This document shows positions 1 through 10,235 of a DNA stretch of 64,000 bases, piece after piece. The notes under the pieces were generated by a model. That model was not told the origin of the DNA and did not search any database. It saw only the letters and a list, made by a program, of their open reading frames with translations. Where the stretch lies: contig CM060910.1 of NCBI GenBank assembly GCA_030737875.1, forward strand, positions 248,652,427-248,716,426. The letters are read 5' to 3'. Origin of the DNA: Allium sativum (Eukaryota > Streptophyta > Magnoliopsida > Asparagales > Amaryllidaceae). Position 1 is the first letter of the stretch; each line of letters starts with the position of its first letter. Made by a program: the position numbers and the translations under genes.

Positions 1-349
1 AGATATCTATATTTGATGCTTATACAGTGTAGTGCACTTTGGTTGATGGTTGATTATCTATCGTTGCTATTATATACATGTGTTGTATGAAAATCCATAT
101 AATTAACTTTATATGGTAATTGATTGGGCCTCATTCCAATTTGAAAAATAAAGAATATTATAAAATAAAAGTTCATGTGTTGACAGTACTCATCCATTGA
201 GATTGGTCATGTGTTGAACGAAATATTTTGATAATAACAACTATTTTGAAAAAGAAATATTTGAGATAGAATATTTGAAAATAGCAATTTATGAAGCCGT
301 GTTGATTAGATTGACGCCATTTTGACGTAAACGATATTTATATCGATTT

Positions 350-735
350 GAAAACGATTTCGAAATGAATTGAAAACGATTTCGAAATGAATTGAAAACG
401 ATTTCAAAATGAATTGAATTGAAAACGATTTCGAAATGAATTGAATTGAAAACGATTTCGAAATGAATTGAATTGAAAACGATTTCGAAATGAAATGAAT
501 TGAAAACGATTTCGAAATGAATTGAAAACGATTTCGAAATGAAATGAATTGAAAACGATTTCGAAATGAAATGAATTGAAAACGATTTCGAAATGAATTG
601 AATTGAAAACGATTTCGAAATGAATTGAATTGAAAACGATTTCGAAATGAATTGAATTGAAAACGATTTCGAAATGAATTGAATTGAAAAACGATTTCGA
701 AATGAATTGAAAACGAATTCAAATTGGATTGAAAG
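350..735. repeat. Minisatellite, about 15 copies, 22/27-bp units
   Basis: About 15 head-to-tail units share the core ACGATTTCGAAATGAATTG. They come in two lengths, 22 and 27 bp, differing by a 5-bp GAATT-type extension, and the last units degenerate. The paralogous LTR copies near 37660-37740 and 24060-24220 have related sequence but no array, so the expansion is private to this copy. The minus-strand ORF across it (306-722) is a by-product of the repeat and is not a gene. Confidence 0.95.
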
Positions 736-906
736 CGAATTTAAATGAATTCAAATTGAATTGAAATTTGAATTGGATAGGAATGAATTTTAAAACGAAA
801 TTACAAAGAAGAATTCAATTTCGATTTGAATTGAAATGGAAGTTGAAATTGCCTTTGAAACGAATTTAAAACTATTTATATAATTCGTTTTAAATAGAAA
901 TCGACG

Positions 907-947
907 ATATATATATTATATATATATATTATATATATAATATAATG
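907..947. repeat. (TA)n-rich microsatellite
   Basis: Interrupted TA dinucleotide run immediately before a GC-rich CGCCGCG block. The same TA tract occurs at the equivalent point of the inverted copy near 24025-24053. Confidence 0.85.
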
Positions 948-2405
948 GCCTGAATAGAACGCGCCGCGCCGCGGCAGTTCGTGAATTTCGACCATTTATT
1001 TCAAACGGACATTACGGGAGATCCGACCGTCGGATTCTCCTAAAACCGGAACCGTTGGGTTCGTATCGAAAAGAGCTTTCTAACGAATGTGATAAATTAG
1101 AAATCTAACGGTTGGATTTGGAATTATGTCCAAATCAAATTGGAAAAAGGTCGCTATACGTGCAGTTCGATGGCCATTGATGGAAATCGACTGTACGGGC
1201 CTTGATAAAATTATTAAAAATAATAATAATTTATGTAAAATCATAAGAAATGATTTAGAAAGATTTGGGATGAAAAACTCCATATTTGAAAAGATAAAAA
1301 TAGATTTTTATCGAAATGAACTAGTTTTGAACTAGGAATATAATTCTATTTATTTTTAAATAAATAAATTGAATTTGAAAAGGGTTTTGAAAATAACCAG
1401 AATATCCAATGATTGCATTGGAGGGGATTTGAATCGAAAATGTCTTCGGAATATTTCGATGTTGGAATTCGTGATTATACAGGTGTTGTTATGGAAATTT
1501 GAAAGATATATATTTATATCGTTATTTCCAATACGACATTTGTTAGTCGTAGAATTCGATATTGAATATAAGCCGATATATTTTCTATTCAGAGCCTTGT
1601 ATTGAATATCGAATGTGATTTGGGTTTGTCGTGAATGGTGTCTTCACTAACACTGTTCTTGAACCCAGTTGAGAAAAGATTAAATCTTTTTGTTTAGATT
1701 TAACGAAATGTACCAATTAAATAATATTTAATTGGAATTGAATCGATATTGATTTTTGGGTTTATGGTGAACAGTGTTTTAAATAACACTCGTTCTTTAA
1801 CCCGATAATTAATGAATGTGACTTTGGGTTTATCGTGAACCGTGTTTTAAATGACACTGATTCTTTAACCCAGTTAACGATTAAAACTAAGTGGAGTTTT
1901 AGTGAATCTTTAATTAGATTGAAATAATCGAGAATGGAGTATCACCAGTTTTGCTCCAGGCGATAGTTAAATCTTTAATTAGATTTGAACGTGAAATGGT
2001 AATTGAATTTACCGATAACACTGTGGTGTTAGATATGAAGTATTACCAGTTTTACTTCATGGGATAAATAGGTTGGGATTGGGAAATTAGAACAAATGAT
2101 TACTTCGGTAAGTTTCGTTAATCCCGGCTAGTTGAATCGAAATTCAAAGGTAGATTAAAGAATAAATTCCAGGAATTTATCTTTGATAAAATTAATGGGA
2201 ACCTTTCCCTATGAACGTGAAATTTAGAAACTAACTGTCGGTTAGCCAAGCAGAATGGTTTTCTGGATATTGATCTGATGTTGGTTTCGGCCTTCGGGGT
2301 TAATATTTGGGGAATTATTCTCTTGATTAATTTACGGTTAGTGACTAATGAATTGGAATGAGGCGTATGTTGTGTTTGTGTAACACTTATTTAAAATATA
2401 CGCGA

Positions 2406-2444
2406 GTTATTCGGAAAGACCGGGTTCATCCCATTCTGAATAAC
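2406..2444 (+). other. Conserved LTR hairpin (family C copy 1)
   Basis: An inverted repeat pairs GTTATTCGGAA with TTCTGAATAAC, with one G-U pair. The same element is at 39793-39831 (plus) and 8701-8739 (minus copy), where the arms are a perfect ATTATTCAG/CTGAATAAT. The sequence is otherwise non-coding LTR. Confidence 0.6.
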
Positions 2445-4134
2445 TGATACGACGATAAGTCGAAGATGAAGACGATGGTCGAAGACCGGAGGTCTTCACG
2501 TCGTTTGGGGTGATAACTGATGATCTTGATTGGGCTGTACACCCAAGAAGATGGAAACAGTTGGTGATCATCCAGACGTACTTGGAGATCGATGGATATG
2601 CGGGGTACTAGGTGCTCCCGGTTTCGTTCAGACCCAGAACGGACTTGTAAATGGATTGTGTGTCTGACATCGGATTTCATTCTGTGTGACTGATATCGGT
2701 TGCATAGGATGGTTGCCTGTGTGGCATGCTAAGATGCAAATGATCAAGGCTTCTGTTGAAAAGCAAAGTCTTGTGGTTGGTGATCAAAGCACGGCCTTTG
2801 TGGCGTAGCTTTGTGTAACGTTTACTTCACGAGTTTCACACCCGGTATGAACCAAAAACGGGAGACGGACCTCAGGGAGGGCCTGCGTTTCCTCCTAGCT
2901 AGAAGTGGCGTCAGTGGTTTTACACGCCCTGACGAGTTTGACTTATGTGGTTGTTGCTGTTGCGAGGCGCCTCGGTTAGATCGGACGATCCGGGTCCGAC
3001 GGAGTCATTCGTTGGCTCGCTTACGCCCCAAAGGGCGGCGAAACGTAGTGCTCAGGTATAATAATCCACATCGGTGGACCGGCCCTGTCGCTCCAAGGCT
3101 TGCCTGCGCGCTTGCCTGAGACTCGGGCTAGGCAGTCTCGAATCAGTTGAGGACTATCTTTTGCCTCGGTTCATAGAAGGAAATCCAATTTCCAAATACG
3201 TGACTTTGCGGTTTTATTTGTAAACCTATATATGGCGACATGATATATGGTACCCATGCCGCCTATGATTGATACTTATGATTTGAAGTTGTTTTATGCA
3301 CTATGCACTTATTATAGTATCAAATGATTTGTTTTAAACGTATCAAGCATTCTTTGGCTGTTATAAGGGAAAACCCTATCCCCCGGCTTGCGTTGCATTG
3401 TGTGATAGGACCTGGGTCTTATAACAGCTTCATCTTTCTTTATTTAGCATTGCGCTGTTTGTTTTATGCACTGGTATTCTCGGGAGGAAACCCGTTCCAT
3501 GTTATATGGCGTGGTCCCTTGATTTACCTAACTTTAAAATAAAGATTAACTGTTTTAGTTCTCACACCAGTCCCATGACTGACCTGGAGTTTATTGTTTT
3601 AACCTAAACTCTGGGTGCCCTTATTTTCGACACGGGCAGCTAGTAGTTTTGGTTTCGCAGATTTATATTCACAGGATCCTGGTTTACAGCTGGAACGATA
3701 TCCGGAAAGCTTTGTATCCGTATATCTACTTCTAGTTGTATATTGTATTATTTTCCGCTGCTATGTATTTAAATGTAATTTAAATCTCTGATATTTCTGT
3801 GTAATATTCATTTATACTCTGTATATTCTTGTAATCTGATGCATTGTTGTTATATACAATGAAATGTTCTTTTATATGCGTTCTGTTGTGGTTTGTTCTC
3901 GAACTATCCGACGCTTTCCTTAACGGGGAAGTTACGGGTTTTCACACTTAACCTTACCCACTCCCCTAGTCAACATATTAAATTGGTTAAGTGTCCAGAT
4001 TAGCCTAATCCTACCCACCAATTTAGTTAACATGTTGAATTTGGTTAAGTATTAATTCAATTGACTTAACCCTATCAATCCTGACTCAGCCTTAATTTAT
4101 TAATTAAAGCACCAACCACTCACATTAGACAGAT

Positions 4135-4308
4135 ATTGTTGTGGTAACTGGACAACCGGTCGGTTCCGGGCAGGTTTACACCACAACTCATGTCTAACCT
4201 TGGGTCTTTATTGGTCTCAATGCTTAACCACCCACATTGGATAGGTATTGTTGTGATTATTGGACAACCATTCGGTTCCGGGCAGGCTTACATCACAACT
4301 CAATCCAA
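4135..4308. other. Twin hairpin module (LTR, B-like fragment)
   Basis: Two hairpins lie at 4135-4197 and 4237-4308. The outer stems are TTAGACA/TGTCTAA and TTGGAT/ATCCAA. The inner stems are GTTGTGGT/ACCACAAC and GTTGTGAT/ATCACAAC. Both keep the core CGGTTCCGGGCAGG. The stems differ but stay paired, which indicates selection on structure at some time in the family's history. Equivalent pairs lie at 24336-24530, 43106-43298 and 60895-61087. Confidence 0.7.
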
Positions 4309-4630
4309 CCTCGGGTTAAGCATATCGTATTTTCTAAGTTTACATATTTGTCTCTTTTCAATTTTATATGTAAATGTTTTGTGGCCCATTATCCAAATTC
4401 GTTATTCTTGGGTATAATAATTTATACCACTTAAATTTCACAAGTCGTTGGCATGTGCCAAACATGCTAACACATATATTTTAATTAAACCCAGCGTTAT
4501 TTTCCCCGTTTGTACGTTCGCAATATTATAACATATGTTGGGCTTCAACATTTCAGCCCAACTTAGAAACATAAAAAAGAGAGGCTTAGAACATGATATA
4601 TTCTAAGTAACATAAAAGGGGTGTGTGAAC

Positions 4631-4945
4631 GCATGAACTTGCAACATAGCGATTTAACTAACATAAATTATGTGGTGCATGAACTTGCAAAATAGCGATT
4701 TAATTAACATAAATTAGTGGTGCATGAACTTGCAATATAGCGATTTAATTAACATAAATTAGTGGTGCATGAACTTGCAATATAGCGATTTAATTAACAT
4801 AAATTAGTGGTGCATGAACTTGCAATATAGCGATTTAATTAACGTAAATTAGTGGTGCATGAACTTGCAATTTAGCGATTTAATTAACATAAATTATGTG
4901 GTGCATGAACTTGCAATAGGGCGATTTAACTAACATAAATTAGGG
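4631..4945. repeat. 45-bp tandem repeat, 7 copies
   Basis: Seven near-identical units of 45-47 bp begin with GCATGAACTTGCAA (4631, 4677, 4722, 4767, 4812, 4857 and 4903). Four central units are almost identical, which suggests recent expansion. No ORF runs through it. Confidence 0.95.
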
Positions 4946-6047
4946 GCTTGTGTGCTTGCATTGTAATAGCATATAATTTTGACATAAATCATAAACCTAA
5001 ATACGAGTTATTGGTTTCAATCTATTCATGTAAACTTGCATTTAAAATATGAACCTAACTAAATTAGGTGTCACTGGTATTAGCATATGATTTTTATAAC
5101 AACATAAGCCTAAAACATATTTTTATTTAGGCATAACACTAAACATAAAATAGTCATTTCCATAAAGTCGCTATATGTTCACAAAGATGCTTACTTTTGT
5201 CACTAATACAAAAGTATAGTTTAACTTGAATTATGAGGCCTATTCCAACATAAACTTATATGAATCATGTTACCCAAATGGATCCAACTACACTTGAAAT
5301 GATCATAGGCCTATATATACAAAGATCTAAATCATGTAGGCATAACATTGAATTATGTTTACATAAGTCTCAACTTGGTTGTAACAAAATATATACAACT
5401 TCTTATTAACCACAACATATAAATGTCAATTTCCAACATGAATCGTATACTTGCAAGGGGTGTTACTTTTCATTGCAAATGCACAATTAATCCAATATCA
5501 TGTTAATTATACTACAACATCCCAAATCCATTTATAATAAAATCAGAACAACATACAATTATGAACTAGCATCGTTACAATTAAAGTACGATTCCATTTT
5601 CATTCTACACAAATCAAGTCTCAATTTTTATTCATATCGGAATAGTACTCTACTTACAACGTATGATGAATCTTGTATTCAAGATTCTGAATTCTTAATT
5701 CTGAATTTGGTGATGCTATCCTTTGAGGTTGACGTTGTTTTGATTTATTTGTTGTAGTTTTAAGCTTTGAATCAACTCTTAATCGTCTCTTAATTTGACG
5801 GCTACTCCTAGTCTCTCTTCAGCAGCATGACAGCTGCTTCTTTTTTTTCTCTTTTTTTTTGTGTGAATTAGGTTGTGAGAGCTATGTTGTTTATATAGAG
5901 TTGCAAGTTAATTTGAGCCGTTGATGAAGCCAAGGTTAATACAAGCCGTCCGTTCTAAAGAGAAGCCAATTATGTTCACAATTTAAGGGCTATAAATTAC
6001 TCCTATTTCAAATTATGTCATAATTACTTTCTTAATGTACATTATCA

Positions 6048-6205
6048 ACATTTATTATTAAATTTGTATGCACATTAGATACATCCTCCCTTTACACATT
6101 TATTATTAAATTTGTATGCACATTAGATACATCTCCCCTTTACACATTTATTATTAAATTTGTATGCACATTAGATACATCTCCCCTTTACACATTTATT
6201 ATTAT
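6048..6205. repeat. 48-bp tandem repeat, 3.3 copies
   Basis: Units start with ACATTTATTATTAAATTTG at 6048, 6096 and 6144, with a partial fourth at 6192. The exact 48-bp period and near-identity indicate recent duplication. It lies just inside the terminus of the B-like LTR fragment. Confidence 0.95.
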
Positions 6206-6251
6206 TTTTGAATTAGCAACTTTAGTGTTAACAGAAATACGGGGTGTTACA

Positions 6252-6380
6252 CATTTTAACTTCGATTAAAATAAATTTGTAGTCATTATTATATAAAATA
6301 AATTATTTTAAATATTAAAAACCCATTAAAATAATTAAAATAAAAAATTTAAATTCAGCCCAAAATTCGGGGTCGTTACA
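6252..6380 (-). repeat. Family C 3' LTR remnant (129 bp)
   Basis: This is nearly identical to 27495-27622, the first ~128 bp in element sense of the C-minus 5' LTR, and ends with the same GTTACA terminus. It is followed on its right by a PPT-like tract, so it is the start of the 3' LTR of the minus-strand C element. The rest of that LTR is absent, replaced by the B-like fragment. Confidence 0.75.
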
Positions 6381-6985
6381 ATCTCTTCCACTTAAGAACT
6401 TTTCGTCCTCTAAAAGGAACGAAGCTAAAAGTTGTTTCAATAACCAACTCAACTTTCAATTCTAATCAACTTTCACTTCAGTTCAATGTTAAATTCGATT
6501 AAGCTAAATTTATCATTCTTTCTCATATTGGTTAAATTAATTTTCTTTTCAATATTTTAATTAGTTAAACTAATTATCAAACATCAAAACCAGCAATCAA
6601 TTAGGTGATTAACTTTTCAAATATATATAACTTTTATATATAGTCAAAAATCATATTTCAGTGCAAATCACAACAATAAATCCTAGCTAGTTTTGGTTCT
6701 CATACCAGTCAGTTGGAAATATATAGATATCCCACATTTGAATACTCGAACATAAATGTTGATGATGTCATGCTCATCATCAGAATCATCTTCGGGCGAC
6801 TAGAGTGTGATTCAATATCTATCTAGTATATTGGAGGCTTTGTATACACGTTAGCTAGGCGTATATGCAAATCTCTATATACTCGATTGTCCAAAATAAA
6901 ATAATATACTCAAATACGTATTATTAGATTAAATTTCAAAACTAATTTTTTTATTTATTTTTTCAATATAAATAATACTCTTAAC

Positions 6986-7024
6986 ACTCGTTCTAGGATA
7001 CTACTGATCCCATCTCTAACGAGT
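6986..7024 (-). other. 39-nt post-PBS hairpin (C-minus)
   Basis: The outer stem is a perfect ACTCGTT/AACGAGT. In element sense the inner stem is GGGAT/ATCCT, with a loop containing AGTAGT. A second, shorter stem TTGGAT/ATCCAA (7033-7051) follows toward the PBS. The length is identical to the hairpins at 63455-63493, 63495-63533 and 53141-53179. Confidence 0.7.
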
Positions 7025-7102
7025 TATTCTTATTGGATATTACTAATCCAATCTCTGATGAATCCAACCGTTCGGTTCTAATGTGTCTTGTTCTCAAGCT
7101 CT

Positions 7103-7126
7103 GTAAACCAAAGCTCTGATACCAAA
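7103..7126 (-). other. Primer-binding site, initiator tRNA-Met type (C-minus)
   Basis: The minus strand reads TTTGGTATCAGAGCTTTGG directly after the LTR terminus at 7127. TGGTATCAGAGC is the usual PBS of plant LTR elements primed by initiator tRNA-Met. Confidence 0.85.
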
Positions 7127-8700
7127 TGAAACGACCCAAACTTCCCAGTGAAGGAAAGCCCGGATTGCTTTGAGAACAACACACATCAGGACACAAATAG
7201 AAGAACATTTTATTGCTATTACAACAATTACATCAGAGTAAAATAATATTCCGGAGTATGAATGAATAATATACATTGGAAATACAATATTAGAGTTTAA
7301 ATTACATTTAAATAACAGTGGAAAAATAATTCAAAATACAACCGAAAGGTGTACACAGATACAGAGCTTTCCGAATATTGCTTCAGTTGTAAACCAGGAT
7401 CCTGTGAATATAATATCTACAAGACCAAAACTGCTAGCTGCCCGTGTGGAAAATATGGGCACCCAGAGTTTAGGTTAAAACAATAAACTCTAGGTCAGTC
7501 ATGGGACTGGTATGAGAACTCAAAACAGTTGTTAAGTTGATTTTAAAGTTAGGTAAATCAAGGGACCACGCCGTATAACAAGGAACGGGTTTACTCCCAA
7601 GAATACCAGTGCATAAAAATAAACTTCACAATGCTTAATAAAGGAAAGTGAAGCTATTATAAGACTCATGTCCCATCACCCAATGCAACGCAAGCCGAAG
7701 GATAGAGTTTTACCTTATAATAGCCAAATATGCTTGGTATGCGAAATTTATCTTTTAATATTACTATAAGTGCATAGTGCAGAATCAATTTCGAAAGTAA
7801 ATGTATTAATCATAGACGGCATGAGCGCCCCATCTCACTATGTCGCCATATATAGGGTTTACAATCAAAACCGTAATGTCGTATTGGAAATTGGTTTTCC
7901 ATCATGAGATCGAGGCTAGGGATCGTCCTCTCCGATTCGAGACACTCTAACAATTGCCTCAGGATTCCCCGCAGTGAACCCTTGGATCTTCAGGGCCGGT
8001 CCACACCTAACGGTAGTGGATTAGTTATGCCTGAACACATGTTTCCCGGTTCTTTTGAACCTCTATATGGCCACTAACAACCTATAAAACCGGGGTACCT
8101 CATAATCCATCATCCAAATAAGTAAAAATGTCAGGGATGGTAGGTCACTGACACCACTCTAGCTAGAAAGAAACGTGTGCACTCCCTGTAGTCCTAATCT
8201 TGTTTTTGACTCATATCGGGGTGTGAGGCTCGCGAAGTAACGCTATACACAAAACTACGCCTATACAGGATATGCTTTGATCATCCCACAAGGCCCTGCT
8301 TTTCAACAAAAGCCTTGATCATTTGCACCTTGGCATGCCATATTGTCAATCCATACCATACCATTGATTCCTACCAATATATAACCTCTAAGCTCGTACT
8401 TCTTAGAGAAGGGTGTTAAACACCAAATAGACATATATTTAGCAGAGATCAACGAATACAACATAAAGGAATACAATGTCGGACACGAAATCCATTTACA
8501 AGTCCATTATGGGTCTGAACGAAACCGGAGGCACCTTATTCCTCGCATTCCCATCGATCTCCAAGTACGTTTGGATGATCACCACTTTTCCATTGTTTTA
8601 GGTGTACGGTCAAATCAAGATAGCAATAACCATCCAAACGATGTGAAGAACTCCAGTCTTCAACCACCATCTTCATCTTCTACTCTTGTTCGTCATATTT

Positions 8701-8739
8701 ATTATTCAGGATGGGTTAAACCCGGTCTTTCTGAATAAT
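8701..8739 (-). other. Conserved LTR hairpin (C-minus copy)
   Basis: Perfect arms ATTATTCAG (8701-8709) and CTGAATAAT (8731-8739) enclose a second palindrome, GGGTTAAACCC (8713-8723). Confidence 0.65.
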
Positions 8740-9424
8740 TCACGTATTTTATAATCAAGTGCTATAAAAACATAACATATCCCTCATTCCAATTCAGAAT
8801 AAAATATTCACATTCTTAAGGAAATATTGCCATTAATTTTATCAAAGATAAATCCTTCAACTTTATTCTTTAATCTTTCCTTTTGATCTTTATTTTAAAA
8901 GATTTTACTTTATCTTTTCTCTATATTAACCAAATTATGGTTTATCCAAACTATTAGGGATTTACGTCTTACCGAAGTAATTATTTATTAATTAATCCCA
9001 ATCCCAACCCACTCATCCCGATTTGTTCCGGTAAACTTAATTACCATTTTCTGTTTAAATCTAATTAAAGATTTAACAATCGCATGGAGTTAAACTGGTA
9101 TTTCTCCATTTCCGATCACTTCCTTAATTCCGTAATTTTAACTACTTAATTCCCCTTCAATATAATTAAAAATTTATTAAAACTTTATTTAGTTTTAATT
9201 TTCTAAAATCATTATTAAATGATTATCAACTTTTGGGAATTAATCTTTTCTTTAATCCGGGTTACAAATAAATGTCAATTAAAACATAATTCGTGATAAA
9301 TGCAGATTCGTATTTCATTAATTTATAATTTAATATATTAAATTAGAGAAATCACATTTAAATCTTAATTAAAAGGCTTATTCTTCAAAAAGGTTCAAGA
9401 ATAGTGTTAATTAAGACACTATTC

Positions 9425-9429
9425 ACGAC
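9425..9429. other. Target-site duplication of Tat element (left)
   Basis: ACGAC precedes the left LTR and is repeated exactly at 23366-23370 after the right LTR. The unoccupied family C copy has a single ACGAC on the complementary strand at 1628-1632. Confidence 0.95.
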
Positions 9430-10223
9430 TGTTAGATCAAAATTTGGACCTAACACCCAAATTGTTCTGATTCGTAAAGAATCATAACTGGAGAATGAAG
9501 GAAAAGCAGAAAACACACAGAATTATAGTGGTTCAGCGTTAACGAGCCTACATCCACTTTATATGTTATCGATTATACTTTGAATGCTAGTACAATCAAT
9601 GATTTCTCTAAAACTCACTCTTACAATTGTGATTTCTCTCAGTAATCTCGTAATAAAACTGACAAGAAATAGTGGTATGACAGTAATGGTGGAATCGGTG
9701 CTCAATACTGCCAAAAGATCCTAAAAAATGCCAAGCTCTGGGCTATTTATAGCTGATTTTGTCAGGTGGATCGCGGTCACACGTGGCACAGATCCCGAGA
9801 ATATCGGATCGGATCGCAGCTTGATGAAGAATTAGTCAAATTAGCCGTTGTGGACAGGTGTCGTGATCCCTTTAAATATCGGATCGAGCAAGGAGGAGGA
9901 ATTTGTCAAAGTGAAAGTTGGGGACACGTGTCGCTGGATCCGTGCATCTCGGATCGCCGAAGACTAGCTCGTGCTTGAACATGTCAGAGGCTTCGCTGTG
10001 TGTCGGGGAATCGGATCGGTCTGTGCAGGGTAGCAGTGTAAATGCAGATCGAGTCGTGTATAGGTAGTCGACTCGCTGATACTATGGGGGCGATCCGATG
10101 GGGGACGATCCGAGAGAGGCGACCCTCTGGTGCGATCCGATCCTTCATGGATTTAAGGAACATAGTTTCATTCTTTCTTCTTGTGCGCGAACCTTGGTGG
10201 CTTGGTCAAAAAGCTAGCCAACA
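9430..10223 (-). repeat. Tat element 3' LTR
   Basis: 794 bp, with minus-strand ends TGTTGG and TAACA. It is the counterpart of 22586-23365. Relative to the other LTR it carries an extra 14 bp near 10092-10112, apparently a local duplication containing a CGATCCGA word. It is dense in GGATCG/CGATCC words. Confidence 0.95.
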
Positions 10224-10235
10224 TTTTGCCCCCTC
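10224..10235 (-). other. Polypurine tract of Tat element
   Basis: The minus strand reads GAGGGGGCAAAA directly before the 3' LTR TGTTGG, a normal plus-strand primer site. Confidence 0.9.

Larger units (their letters stand above)
1..3946 (+). repeat. Family C long LTR, 3' portion (copy 1)
   Basis: Non-coding. From about position 840 this aligns by eye with 37750-40756 plus 62596-63347, and in reverse complement with 7127-9429 plus 23366-24060, so it is one copy of a very long LTR repeat. It ends at 3946 in a CACA-type terminus comparable to the end at 63347, but no primer-binding site follows. The downstream part of its element has therefore been lost or replaced at the 3946/3947 junction. 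Position 1628-1632 is the uninterrupted counterpart of the Tat insertion site. Short ORFs in it are not conserved between copies and I do not regard them as genes. Confidence 0.75.
3947..6251 (-). repeat. Family B-like LTR fragment, truncated
   Basis: Non-coding. It resembles the middle-to-5' end (minus orientation) of the family B LTRs at about 42950-44929 and 60750-62595. It shares the twin hairpin module (4135-4308) and ends at GGTGTTACA (6251), the same terminal type as the B LTRs. The other end is cut at 3946/3947, where it abuts a family C LTR terminus. No matching partner LTR or TSD is visible. Confidence 0.6.
6381..7126 (-). mobile_element. Internal domain of C-minus element, non-coding
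   Basis: The whole internal domain is only 746 bp. It has a PPT-like tract at 6381-6403, which on the minus strand reads as a GACGAAAAGTTC motif followed by AAGTGGAAGAGAT. At the other end is a PBS at 7103-7126, with minus strand TTTGGTATCAGAGC matching initiator tRNA-Met. No ORF with recognisable gag or pol similarity is present; the 71-aa and 60-aa minus ORFs at 6993-7276 cross into the LTR and are not conserved. A 39-nt hairpin (6986-7024) and a shorter one (7033-7051) lie just downstream of the PBS. The structure is that of a non-autonomous large-LTR derivative. Confidence 0.75.
7127..9429 (-). repeat. C-minus 5' LTR, left segment
   Basis: This is the U5-side part of the long minus-strand LTR whose other part is 23366-27622. 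It starts at TGAAACGACCC, next to the PBS. By reverse complement it matches 1640-3946 and 38500-40756 plus 62596-63347. It is non-coding; the short ORFs here are not shared between copies. The conserved hairpin is at 8701-8739. It ends at the Tat insertion. Confidence 0.8.

Noticed and set aside
306..722. 138-codon minus-strand ORF rich in FQFNSFRNR repeats
   Set aside because: It is the translation of the 22/27-bp minisatellite, absent from paralogous LTRs, with no start context or domain.
6993..7276. Two overlapping minus ORFs at the C-minus LTR/PBS junction
   Set aside because: They span PBS and LTR end, where a translated gene is not expected, and are not open in the C-plus copy.
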